DNA from: Neorhizobium petrolearium
GTDB taxonomy: Bacteria; Pseudomonadota; Alphaproteobacteria; Rhizobiales; Rhizobiaceae
Direction: 5' to 3'
Length of the DNA stretch: 64,000 nucleotides
Assembly: GCF_017873175.1 (NCBI RefSeq)
Contig: NZ_JAGGJW010000005.1
Coordinates: forward strand, 186,001-250,000
The position numbers were made by a program, and so were the translations under genes. The notes under the pieces were generated by a model that ran no database searches, had not been told where the DNA came from, and saw nothing but the letters and a program-made list of their open reading frames with translations. Shown here in pieces: positions 50,707 through 60,400 of this stretch (position 1 is the first letter of the stretch; every line of letters starts with the position of its first letter).

Positions 50707-52155
50707 CTAATCCGCGAGAGATTTTGGAGGTGTTTGCATCAAATGCTGAGCAGGCCGAGCGACGTCCTCGTCGTCGTTAGACAAGACAGCCACCCAGTCG
50801 TGGAAGCCGGAATCGTTTGGCGTCTCGGGGACAGCGATTTCTTTCACGCCATCACCGACGAACCGCTCACTGTCTTTCATGAAGATACCGCTGGATGGAT
50901 CGTACCATCGCAGCAGCTTTCCGCCTCTCGCCAGGCTGGCGAGATCGATCGTCAACGTAGTAGCGTCGCTGACGTAGATCACGGCAAAGGAGCCATCCAC
51001 GCTGCGCGCCGCCGATATCTTGCGGTGGCCCATGCCTTCCCCGCCTTTTAGCAGGGAACCTTGATCCGGCGTGAGCTTCCACCATTCCAGTCCGCCGAAG
51101 AACGTATTGAGATGCTTCAGGCTTTCAGCACCATGGCTCGAAATCGCCTGCTGCCAGGTTTCCGAGGAGCCGTAGAGACCGGGACCGGAAAAATGCCAAA
51201 CGGGATTGTTCCCGAACATCTGGCCGCCAGCGCCTGAAAGGAGTGCGCTGTAAGCAATCAAACGGACTTCACGCTCGTCAACGCCATGCTCACCCTCGTA
51301 CTTTCCCTCCATAAAGAAGAAAGGCCTCCGAGGCCCGGATCGATGGCGTGCGGAAACTGCCTCGGCGACATCGTCGTATGTGTAGACAGTATCGATGTCG
51401 AGCCAATCCACCCCTTGCCAGTAGTCGCTGCTGACCGTGTCGCGATTGGCGTGAATGGTCTGAAGCGCATCCGGCGCGACATCTGTTATCCCCTCGGCGA
51501 TCGCCGTCACCAGAGCCTTGTCGGGCGGATCGTAATCACCGCCCTGTACCCAAATGATATTTGAAAACTTGGCGAAGCGGCGGGCGATGTACCGCCCGTA
51601 GGCTTTCAACTTCTCCGGCCCTGCGGCAACCATTTCCAGATACCAACCATCCGGCCCGCCACCGGCCCCGAGATAGGCCGGACACAGGAGGACGAGGAGA
51701 TTTCTATCGGCGGCGGCCTGGATGACCATCTCGGCCCTTCGGAAATAGGCCTCGTTCGGCACCTCGAAGGCGGCGCCGAGAAATGGCGCTTCGCCGTAAA
51801 AATTTGCCGGCGCATTATGTGCGAATCTATGCTCGATCAGTGATGCCAGGACTGTGTTGAAGCCCTGCCGCTTTCGCGTATCGAGATAGAATTCCGCGTC
51901 GTTCAGGGAGAGATCCGCGATCAGCGACCAGGCGCTGTCACCCGAGATAAGAAATGGCCGGCCCTGGCTGTCCTCCAGATAATGACTACCCCGTGCCGTT
52001 CGCAGCGGAAATTCGATACCCCCGGCAAAGGAGGAAGTCGTAAGCATGAACAACAGACAGGAGCTGATGGACATCCTTATCAAGGAGCGCATTCGGCCGT
52101 CGTTCGCCGGTCGTTTCTGAAGGCGGCGCCCAGGAGATAGGAGATAGCGTTTCAT
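50707..52155 (-). CDS. Secreted DUF4038 (apiosidase-like) glycoside hydrolase
   Basis: The start at 52155 lies four bases after the upstream GT stop, so the genes are coupled; a later ATG (52092) is also possible. A signal peptide follows (SISSCLLFMLTTSSFAGG), then a (beta/alpha)8-type domain with HYLEDSQGRPFLISGDSAWSLI (the DUF4038 opening) and a VQGGDYDP segment with catalytic-type acidic residues. A C-terminal domain ends the protein. DUF4038 covers apiosidases (GH140) and other exo-glycosidases acting on plant-type side chains. Inside an EPS operon it may trim or remodel the finished polymer in the periplasm. Confidence 0.82.
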   Translation of the reverse strand: MKRYLLSPGRRLQKRPANDGRMRSLIRMSISSCLLFMLTTSSFAGGIEFPLRTARGSHYLEDSQGRPFLISGDSAWSLIADLSLNDAEFYLDTRKRQGFNTVLASLIEHRFAHNAPANFYGEAPFLGAAFEVPNEAYFRRAEMVIQAAADRNLLVLLCPAYLGAGGGPDGWYLEMVAAGPEKLKAYGRYIARRFAKFSNIIWVQGGDYDPPDKALVTAIAEGITDVAPDALQTIHANRDTVSSDYWQGVDWLDIDTVYTYDDVAEAVSARHRSGPRRPFFFMEGKYEGEHGVDEREVRLIAYSALLSGAGGQMFGNNPVWHFSGPGLYGSSETWQQAISSHGAESLKHLNTFFGGLEWWKLTPDQGSLLKGGEGMGHRKISAARSVDGSFAVIYVSDATTLTIDLASLARGGKLLRWYDPSSGIFMKDSERFVGDGVKEIAVPETPNDSGFHDWVAVLSNDDEDVARPAQHLMQTPPKSLAD

Positions 52156-52159
52156 CGTA

Positions 52160-53359
52160 TCACAGCCGCTCACGTACGACACGCAGCCAATTCTTGATCG
52201 GCAGGGGGATATAAGTGCGCAACCCTGGCCGCAGTCCGGGAGGGATCGACCAGCCGTCAATATCCAGCACAGGCGACAGCTTCGGCCAGCCGGTCATCGC
52301 CGAGCTTATGACGTCGTAATAGCGATCCGCCATCCTTTCGATGCTATAACGCTCCGGGGCTATTGCGCGCGCCGAAAACGACATGCGCTCAAGCAGATCG
52401 CGATCTTGATGGAGGCGCGTGACAGCATTCGCAGCCGCGGTATAGTCTCCGACGGGAAAAAGCATTCCGTTCTTGCCATTCTCGACGATCGTATCCGTGA
52501 CACCTCGGATATGGGACACGACCGGGACGCATCCTCCCGCCATTGCTTCGATCAAAGTCAGTCCGAAGCCTTCGAAACGGGAGGGCATGATGAGAACGTC
52601 ATGTTCCGCCATCACTAACGGAATCAGAGCAAGCGGCATCGTTCCGGTATAGCGCACGCGATCCGCATGCCCCGCAAGACGTCGCTTGAGCTTAGGCATA
52701 TCCGGTCCGTCACCGACCACCGTCAGGGATACGGTCTCCGGCAGGCCGTCGAGAATCTCACGGAGCCACAGGACGCCTTTGGATGTATCTTCGATCCGTC
52801 CCACATAGAGAGCACGCAATTCCGCTCCGGTGCGCACACGACGGCCCTCCTGCTCGCGAAAAGCGGCCGTATCGACCGCATTCGGAATGGTATAGGTTCG
52901 GTCGGCGGGAAAACCGTGACGTTCAACCAAGTCGGTGCGGCATCGCTCCGATACGCCGATCGTTGCATGCGCGAAATCGCGGATCGACCTTGCTGCAGCA
53001 TAGGTACCCGGGGTGATGCTGTGGACGACCAGAATGCGCAGGATGTGTTCCGGCAGGTATCGGGCGATATTCGTCTGCAGCCTGTCGCCAAGGACATTGA
53101 TGACGACCCCGTCAAAACCCTCGCTTTCGATTGCTTCCGCCATTCGCTTGGCACAGGCGCCTTCCGTGAACGAGGCTGGCATTTCCAGCAACAATCCAAG
53201 CGGGCCTTCCTCTCGCATCGCTGCCGGCAGTTCATATCCGTCGCTGCATGTGCCGAGCCATTGAACATCGACCCCGTATGCCGCCAAACCAGCCCGCAGA
53301 TGTTTAAAAACGGAATAGGTTCCGCCGACATGCGGAAGCACGAAATAAGCAAGCTTCAT
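52160..53359 (-). CDS. Glycosyltransferase family 4
   Basis: The 399-residue protein has a GT-B fold: MKLAYFVLPHVGGTYSVFKHL, then ALYVGRIEDTSKGVLWLREIL, TGTMPLALIPLVMAEHDVLI and the donor-binding SRFEGFGLTLIEAMAGGCVPVV. It is divergent from the pyruvyl-transferase-family gene across 283 bases, which should hold promoters for both directions, and is followed four bases later by the DUF4038 gene. Donor sugar unknown. Confidence 0.92.
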   Translation of the reverse strand: MKLAYFVLPHVGGTYSVFKHLRAGLAAYGVDVQWLGTCSDGYELPAAMREEGPLGLLLEMPASFTEGACAKRMAEAIESEGFDGVVINVLGDRLQTNIARYLPEHILRILVVHSITPGTYAAARSIRDFAHATIGVSERCRTDLVERHGFPADRTYTIPNAVDTAAFREQEGRRVRTGAELRALYVGRIEDTSKGVLWLREILDGLPETVSLTVVGDGPDMPKLKRRLAGHADRVRYTGTMPLALIPLVMAEHDVLIMPSRFEGFGLTLIEAMAGGCVPVVSHIRGVTDTIVENGKNGMLFPVGDYTAAANAVTRLHQDRDLLERMSFSARAIAPERYSIERMADRYYDVISSAMTGWPKLSPVLDIDGWSIPPGLRPGLRTYIPLPIKNWLRVVRERL

Positions 53360-53642
53360 CTACGGCCTCTCTCATCGCAGGCGAAGCGACGGTCCATCCA
53401 TCCGGATGATCGAAAGCACCGTTTCCGCTCAATTCGAGGATACTAGAGCCCCGACTGTCTGGAGGTAGTCGAATGCTGGGTTAAGTCGCATCGTCCTTAG
53501 AAGGATGGCCGCAGGAGCATGTATTCGTTTGGGGGATCATTCCAGCCGAATTACGATGTGTGTAGGCACTCGTCGAGCCGATATCAGTGTCTTTAGAAGC
53601 GACGGTATCACCGGCCGCAGTCTCGCGCTCATGGAAGACCAG

Positions 53643-54854
53643 ATGAAGATCAGCCTGCTCGGGCAATTCGGATCCGGCAACTCCGGCAATGACGGGTCGT
53701 TGGAGGCGATGCTCATCTATTTGCACAAGTTGCGGCCTGACGCTGAATTTTTATGTATCTGCTCCAACCCGGCCGTCATTGAAGCGCGTTATAACATACG
53801 GTGTATGAGCGTTGGCGGCCCCGCCCTTTCCGCTCCATGGGCCAGGACGCTGGACAGGCTCCTCCTGAAACTGCCCCGTCGGCTGGCGTTGCTCGGCATC
53901 GCGATTGCACAACTGAACGGGTTTGATTTGATGATCATCCCAGGAACCGGAATCCTTGATGATTTCCAGGAGAAAGCATTCGGCTGGCCGTTCGTGATCT
54001 TCTGCTGGTGTTTCGTCGCCCGGCTATGCCGAACTGAGATCGCTTTCGTCAGTATCGGCGCGGGACCGATAAAAGGCCGCCTCAGCCGGTGGTTTCTTGT
54101 GTCTGCGGCAAAGATGGCCTCATACCGGTCATATCGCGACGATTATTCATTGGAATATATGCGCTCACTCGGTGTCGACGTTTCCGGCGACCACCGCTAC
54201 CCGGATATTGCCTTCGGCCTTCCACTTCCCGCATGCGGCCCTGAAAAGCCGGCCGGTGGAGGTTTGTGCATTGGAGTCGGCATCATGCATTATCGCGGAT
54301 GGCAGCCCGGCGAATCTCATGCCGACGCGATCTATGAAAACTACATCCGCAAGATCTCCGCTTTCACGAGCTGGCTTGTCGCAGAAGGATACCGTGTCAA
54401 TCTGTTTATGGGGGACGTCACCGACCAGCGCGCGTGCGACGATATTGTCGACATCCTCGCAAACACGGTCGCAAAAGCGGACTGGGCTCGGGTCGAGATC
54501 GCTTCGGGAGGAGGATCACTCCACGACCTGATGAAGCGGATCTCAACCGTCGATCTGGCGGTGGTCTCGCGATATCACAATCTCGTCTGCGCATTGAAGC
54601 TTGGCCGGCCGACGATATCGCTCGGATATGCGAAGAAGAATGATGATCTGATGCGGGATTTCGGCCAGCAGCAATTTTGTCGGCATATAGAAGCATTCGA
54701 CGTGGATGGACTTCAGACCCTGTTTCTGGAGATGCTCGATAAACGAGAAGCCATCAAACACCAGATCGGGATCGTAAATGAGCGTTTCCAAAGTCAGCTT
54801 CTCGAGCAGCAGCAGATTTTGGGCAAGCAGTTGCTTTCAGCGCCTCCGGTCTGA
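53643..54854 (+). CDS. Polysaccharide pyruvyl transferase family protein
   Basis: The ATG at 53643 has GGAAG six bases upstream; earlier in-frame starts lack a site. The 403-residue protein has the family opening ISLLGQFGSGNSGNDGSLEAML, a central FVSIGAGPIKGRLSR, and the C-terminal VVSRYHNLVCALKLGRPTISLGY. Members transfer pyruvate from phosphoenolpyruvate onto a sugar as an acetal, giving acidic polysaccharides such as succinoglycan, colanic acid and xanthan. Some members are only glycosyltransferase-like, so the reaction is probable, not proven. Confidence 0.88.
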   Translation: MKISLLGQFGSGNSGNDGSLEAMLIYLHKLRPDAEFLCICSNPAVIEARYNIRCMSVGGPALSAPWARTLDRLLLKLPRRLALLGIAIAQLNGFDLMIIPGTGILDDFQEKAFGWPFVIFCWCFVARLCRTEIAFVSIGAGPIKGRLSRWFLVSAAKMASYRSYRDDYSLEYMRSLGVDVSGDHRYPDIAFGLPLPACGPEKPAGGGLCIGVGIMHYRGWQPGESHADAIYENYIRKISAFTSWLVAEGYRVNLFMGDVTDQRACDDIVDILANTVAKADWARVEIASGGGSLHDLMKRISTVDLAVVSRYHNLVCALKLGRPTISLGYAKKNDDLMRDFGQQQFCRHIEAFDVDGLQTLFLEMLDKREAIKHQIGIVNERFQSQLLEQQQILGKQLLSAPPV

Positions 54855-54992
54855 CGTGAATACAAAACAACATCTGGAATGACGCATGCCCAATCCTTGA
54901 GTAGCCCCGGGGGTCTTTAAAATGTATCGGCACAGGAAAAGAACCGACCGTCTCCATCGGATCGCAAGGTTCACCGGATTTCGGAGCGGCAC

Positions 54993-56477
54993 ATGAGTAC
55001 CCCTCGCCGCGCGTTCATTATGTCGTCGATAGAGCAGTATCTGGGTCTGGCTATCAACATCATCGTCGTGGCCGCGATGGCACGATTGTTGACGCCTGAT
55101 GCCATCGGGCATGCGGTGACGGGTATTGGTATTGGCGCAATCGCCCTGTCGCTGCGAGAATTCGTGACGCCGGAATTTCTCATTCAAAGGCCGCAGATCG
55201 AGGAAAAGGATCTCCGAACCTCCTTTACGATGCTCCTTGTGCTCACCGTGTTGATCACTGTTGGAATGGTGATCATCTCAAACGAGATCGCGCAGTTTTA
55301 TGATGCACCCGAACTGCCGCTATTTCTCTTTCTTGTCATGATGTCGGCCTTCGCCGACGTGGTTTCGCAGCCGATTGTCGCAACCCTGCGGCGTAATATG
55401 GCGTTTGGAGTACTCGCCAAAATCCGCAGCGTAGCCCTGCTCGTTTCCGCTTCGTCGACGATCCTGCTGGGATTTCTCGGTTTCGGTTATATCAGCTATG
55501 CATGGGCTATGCTCGCCGGCGCGATCACGCTCGCCGGCTTGTCTGCTTTTGTCTCTCCCCATTCTCTCGTCCTTATATGCCGGCCGAGTTTGGAATCCTG
55601 GCGTACGGTGGTTGCGTTCGGGCGTTTCAAGGGGGCTTCTCAGGCAGTCGATCGCATCTATGAAACTGTTCCGCAGTTGATCCTCGGCAAGATCATATCG
55701 ATGTCCTCCGTCGGTCTTTACAATCGGGCCAACACCTTGTGCGGAATTCCCGACAGGATCGTCATGTCGGCCTTCTATGCGATGGCCTTTCCGGCTCTGG
55801 CTGCCAGCGTAAGAGGGGGCGGAGACATCAAGAAGGCATACCTCAATACGCTCAGCTATCTGTCAGGACTCTATTGGCCGGGCGTACTCCTCATCGCACT
55901 GACAGCTGCCCCCATCGTCGATCTCATTCTTGGGCCTCAATGGGGTGATGCAATTCTGCTCGTTCGACTTCTTTCGCTTGCTGCAGTCTTCTGGTTCGCA
56001 GTCGTTGTCACCAATCCGCTGCTGCTCGCACTCGGGCACAACCGTGACGCATTTCTCTCCGGCTTCCTGTGCCGTTGCCTGGCATTGGTCCTGCTCTGCG
56101 GGGCCAGCACCTATGGCATCACGGCCATGGCAGCAAGCCAGTTCATCTCCCTGCCCGCACAGATGCTGATCTCTCTCTATTTTGCCAGAAAACATCTGGG
56201 ATTTACATTCGCTGAACTGATGGCGGCAATTCTTCCAAGCGTCGTCGTCACCCTTTTTTCAGTGATCGGACCGCTGGCGTTTCTTGCCTTCAACGGGTGG
56301 AACTTCCAGATGAACTTCCTGCATTTCGGGCTGATGCTTTTGACCGCCGCTGCAGGGTGGCTCCCCGGCCTGATTGTCGCAAATCATCCATTTCTGACGG
56401 AAATCCGGTTGATCCTGCGTACGCTGTCAAACGCAGCGCCGTGGCTGCGCCGACATTTTCCGGCCTTGAGAGCATAG
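54993..56477 (+). CDS. Wzx-like polysaccharide flippase
   Basis: The 494-residue protein has about 12-14 membrane helices in the MVF-superfamily layout. The opening is RRAFIMSSIEQYLGLAINII, with LTPDAIGHAVTGI after it and a typical helix-3 region. It would flip the undecaprenyl-linked repeat unit to the periplasm, where the Wzy-like protein polymerises it. It lies 138 bases after the pyruvyl-transferase-family gene and four bases before the GT2 gene. Confidence 0.88.
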   Translation: MSTPRRAFIMSSIEQYLGLAINIIVVAAMARLLTPDAIGHAVTGIGIGAIALSLREFVTPEFLIQRPQIEEKDLRTSFTMLLVLTVLITVGMVIISNEIAQFYDAPELPLFLFLVMMSAFADVVSQPIVATLRRNMAFGVLAKIRSVALLVSASSTILLGFLGFGYISYAWAMLAGAITLAGLSAFVSPHSLVLICRPSLESWRTVVAFGRFKGASQAVDRIYETVPQLILGKIISMSSVGLYNRANTLCGIPDRIVMSAFYAMAFPALAASVRGGGDIKKAYLNTLSYLSGLYWPGVLLIALTAAPIVDLILGPQWGDAILLVRLLSLAAVFWFAVVVTNPLLLALGHNRDAFLSGFLCRCLALVLLCGASTYGITAMAASQFISLPAQMLISLYFARKHLGFTFAELMAAILPSVVVTLFSVIGPLAFLAFNGWNFQMNFLHFGLMLLTAAAGWLPGLIVANHPFLTEIRLILRTLSNAAPWLRRHFPALRA

Positions 56478-56481
56478 ACAG

Positions 56482-57471
56482 ATGAGGACCGTCGACGTCG
56501 TCGTACCCAACTATAATTACGGAAGATACCTGCGCACCTGCGTGGAAAGCATCCTGAATCAGGAAGAGGTCCAGGTCCGCGTCCTGATTATCGACAATGC
56601 ATCGACGGACGACAGCGCAGAGATCGCAGGATCGCTCGCCCACGACAACCGTGTCGAGCTTATTCTCCGCCAGGAAAACCTGGGAACGCATGCCTCCTTC
56701 AATCAGGGCGTGGATTGGGCCCAGGGCGACTATTTCCTGCTGATGTTCTCCGATGACTTTCTTGTCCCCGGAGCTCTGAAGCGCGCGGTCGACCTCATGG
56801 AGCGAAACACGTCGGTCGCATTCTGCTATGGACTGGACGTCGCTGTCGAAGACGACGCGCCAATTCCTCGGATTCCACCTCAACCCTATCCAACGCCGTT
56901 CGAACTCCACGAAGGTCGAGCCTTCATCGAACGCTTCTGCAGGATGGGAGTGTTCCAGATACCCGGATCATCTGTTGTCGTAAGGACGAGCATCCAGAAG
57001 CGCGTCGGCCATTATCGCACTAACTTACCCCACAGCGACGACTATGAAATCTGGCTGCGGCTGGCGTTGCATGGCTCGGTAGCCGAGATTGCATGTGTCC
57101 AGGCCGGTATTCGGTCACATGCGAACAACCGCTCCAAGACATTTGCGTCGCGCCAGACACAGCACATCCTTCATACGGCCGCGGCTGCCGAGAGTTTCTT
57201 CAGCCATGAAGGAAAGAACATGGTGGGCAGTGACGCAATGCGGCAGCTGGCCCGGCGGGGTATTGCAAACCGAGCCTACTGGTCCGGCATCTCTCACCTT
57301 CTCCGGGGAGATATCGAGGCTTTCGAATTGTTGAGGCTGGCTTTTCGCATCTCACCGCTTAAGGCTTTTCTGCCACCTGTCGGCTACCTCCTACATCGGC
57401 CCGACGCTGGTCGCCGCATAAGATTTCTTCTTTCAGCGTGGCCGAAAATTTTCAGACGCCGCTTTCATTGA
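56482..57471 (+). CDS. Glycosyltransferase family 2
   Basis: The 329-residue protein starts VDVVVPNYNYGRYLRTCVES, the GT2 opening, then DNASTDDSAEIA, and has the metal-binding SDDF (DxD-type) after FLLMFSDDF. It is a nucleotide-sugar transferase for the same polysaccharide, with a C-terminal extension of about 120 residues that could bind the acceptor. It ends 16 bases before the end of the convergent giant signalling protein gene. Confidence 0.9.
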   Translation: MRTVDVVVPNYNYGRYLRTCVESILNQEEVQVRVLIIDNASTDDSAEIAGSLAHDNRVELILRQENLGTHASFNQGVDWAQGDYFLLMFSDDFLVPGALKRAVDLMERNTSVAFCYGLDVAVEDDAPIPRIPPQPYPTPFELHEGRAFIERFCRMGVFQIPGSSVVVRTSIQKRVGHYRTNLPHSDDYEIWLRLALHGSVAEIACVQAGIRSHANNRSKTFASRQTQHILHTAAAAESFFSHEGKNMVGSDAMRQLARRGIANRAYWSGISHLLRGDIEAFELLRLAFRISPLKAFLPPVGYLLHRPDAGRRIRFLLSAWPKIFRRRFH

Positions 57472-57487
57472 TGCAGGCGGCCTGACA

Positions 57488-60400
57488 CTATTCCTCTGCC
57501 GCAACCACAAGCCGCAGCAAGGCAGGAAAAGAGGACGAGCCTGTTCTGCGCATGATGGAAGCTCGATGGTTTTCAACCGTCCGCTGGCTCAATCCCAGCT
57601 CTGCAGCAATGATCTTGTTCGGCTGTCCGAGGATAATTCTGTCCAAGATCTGCCGCTGCCTCCGCGTCAAGGCAGCAAGCTTGGCACGGGCCGCGTCACG
57701 ACGGCCGGAGCGGTCATTTGTATCGCGCACCTGTTCGAGCGCCGTTGTGACACTCCGTTGAATATCCTCAAGGGAAAACGGCTTCTCAATGAAGTCCGCC
57801 GCCCCGTGCTTCATCGCATCGACGGCCATGCGGACATCGCTGTGACCGGTGATGACAATGACGGGAAAACGATGCTGCCTTTCCTTTAATATGCGTAACA
57901 GTTCAAGCCCGCTCATGCCGAGCAGATAGGCATCCAGCACAAGGCAGCCCGGTCTGTCCGGATCGTAGCCAGCCAGGAACTCTTCTGCGCTGGCGTAAGT
58001 CAGAACTGCCCAGTCCATCCCCTCGAAGAGAGTTCGTATACTCTCTCGAACGCCTAGCTCATCGTCGATCACTTCGATCAGCGGACTGAGTGCGGCGTCC
58101 GACCTCGCGGCATGACTATTGTCTGTTGCATTCCCCTTGTCGGAATGCACAAGAAGGTCATCGACCGCCTGAATGACCTCCCTCAGCTTCACGGGTTTGT
58201 TCAGGTGCGGGATAGCATGCTGGGCGTATTTTTTGAGTGCGTTGCTCGATATGTTGCCTGTCAGTATCAATCCGGGAATCCGACGCCCGAGGATATTGCG
58301 TATGTTCTCAATCGTCGCGAGGCCGTCCATAGCCGACGAGATATTGTAGTCGGCAAGGACAAAGTTCGGCATGAAGCGCCCCTGCTTGACAAGGGTTACC
58401 GCTTCGAAAGCGTTAGTTGCGGTCGCGACGGTATGTCCGGCCTGCTCCAACCCCATTCTCAGCAAGTCTCGCATTGCATCCTCATCCTCTATGATAAGAA
58501 TTGATGCCACTGGAGAGTTTTGAGCTCTTTCCGCCCGAAGATCCAACGGGAGCAACGCCACCAGGGGTTGGTCAATAGCAGCGCGATCGATCTCGATCGA
58601 GAAAACCGATCCCTTCTGAAGCTGTGATCGTATTGAAATCTTCGATCCGAGCAGATCGCTCAGACGCTTAACGATTGAAAGGCCCAACCCTAGACCACGG
58701 TCTCTGCCCCGAATGGGTATGTCGAGCTGATGGTATTCGTTGAAGATCTTTTCGATCTGATTTTCGGGAATCCCTATGCCGGTGTCCCAGACCTCAAGCC
58801 GAAGTTTGCTGCCATGCCGGCGACATCCGAGAAGGATCTTTCCGCTAAGCGTGTATTTGAGCGCATTCGACAGGAGATTGCGGAGGATTTGCTCCAACAG
58901 ACGGGGATCCGTGCGTACCGCCAGCCTGCAAGGGACAACCCGCAGTTCGAGTCCTTTTGCACGCGCGGGGTAGAAAAACTCCTTCTGCATCCGAACCAGG
59001 AGATTGGTGATTGCAAAGCTTTCAAACTTCGGCTGCACCATGCCGGCTTCGATCTGATTGATGTCGAGAACCGTATTGAGAATGCCCGACATCGAGGCAA
59101 GCGTCTCTTCCATCCTCAGCACAAGTGTTCGCGGCTGCTCGTCTTTGACCATTTTCTCCAACAGCCCCTGAAGGAGTTTCAGTGTCTGCAGAGGCTGACG
59201 AAGATCATGACTGGCGGCAGCCAGAAAATGAGATTTTGCTTGAGTGGCGAGCTCCGCGGATCTCTTCGCCGCCTCTCTATCCTGCAGTATCTGCTTCTGA
59301 ATGCTCACATCGATGAAGATAACCACAACCCCCTCGATCCGGCCTTCCTGGGTTCGGTAGGGCCTTATCCGGCGGATGTACCAGCGGTCGTCGCGCGCAC
59401 TGATCTCTCTTTCGACTGCCCCCTCGCTTTTCAGGACGTCGAGCGCATCAGTCTGCAACGTCCCATCATCCGTCAATGTCGTGAAATCGGAAAGCGGCCG
59501 CCCAATATCGGAAGATATTATGTTGAACAGAGACCGGGTTGCAGGCGTAAAAAAGCGGATATTCAATTCGTTATCGAGATACAGCGTAGCAATGTCTGTA
59601 CTGCTGAGAATATTCTCGAGATCCTTCGAGATTGCCCGCTGGCTCTCTAAAGCCTCCCGGAGCTGATTGTTGACAGACGCCAGCCCCTGGTTCGAAGACT
59701 GCAATTCCTTTTGAGAGGTTACGAGCTCTTCGTTTGCCGCTTGGTATTCCTCATTGAGGGAGAGAGCTTCTGCATTGATGAGCTGCTGCTCCTCGCTTGC
59801 GGTCTGCAGGTTCCGGATGGCGGCCTGCAATTCGGCCCGCGTCTCCTCCAGCTCGGCCGCAAGCTCCGCAACGCGGGCATCATCTGCGCGTGCGCCCTGC
59901 GGCCGCTCTGTCCTATGGTCCAGAGAAATATCCTCAACGAAGCAAACCAGAAAATAATGTTCCCCGTGGTCGATCAGCGGCTCGACGTGAATGCTGAAAT
60001 GAATCTTGTCGCCGTTATTTTCGATCATTGCTCCTGTTGCGACGAAAGGCTTTCGGTTTTCTGTCGCGTGTTGGATCGCAGATCTGAGTTTTCTATGAAG
60101 TCTCTTGGGGGTTATGGCGAAAAGATTGTGAGATGCGGACCCCGGCGCGACATTGAGGAATTTAGCCATTAAGCCGGTCGAATAGAGGCATTCATGTCGT
60201 CGATCGATAAGAAGCGCCGCTGGGGCATAACGATCAAGCAAGACCCGAGAGACGGCTTCAGCCAAGGAACCTTTTCCGGAGGGTGAGAATGTGCGCTCGG
60301 GACGGGTCGCCAATCGAGCGCGGAGGTTTGCTGGAGCCATAGGTGTCCGGTTGAGGATTGCTTCCGGCATCCTTGCAACAGGCAGGATGACCGGATCAAT

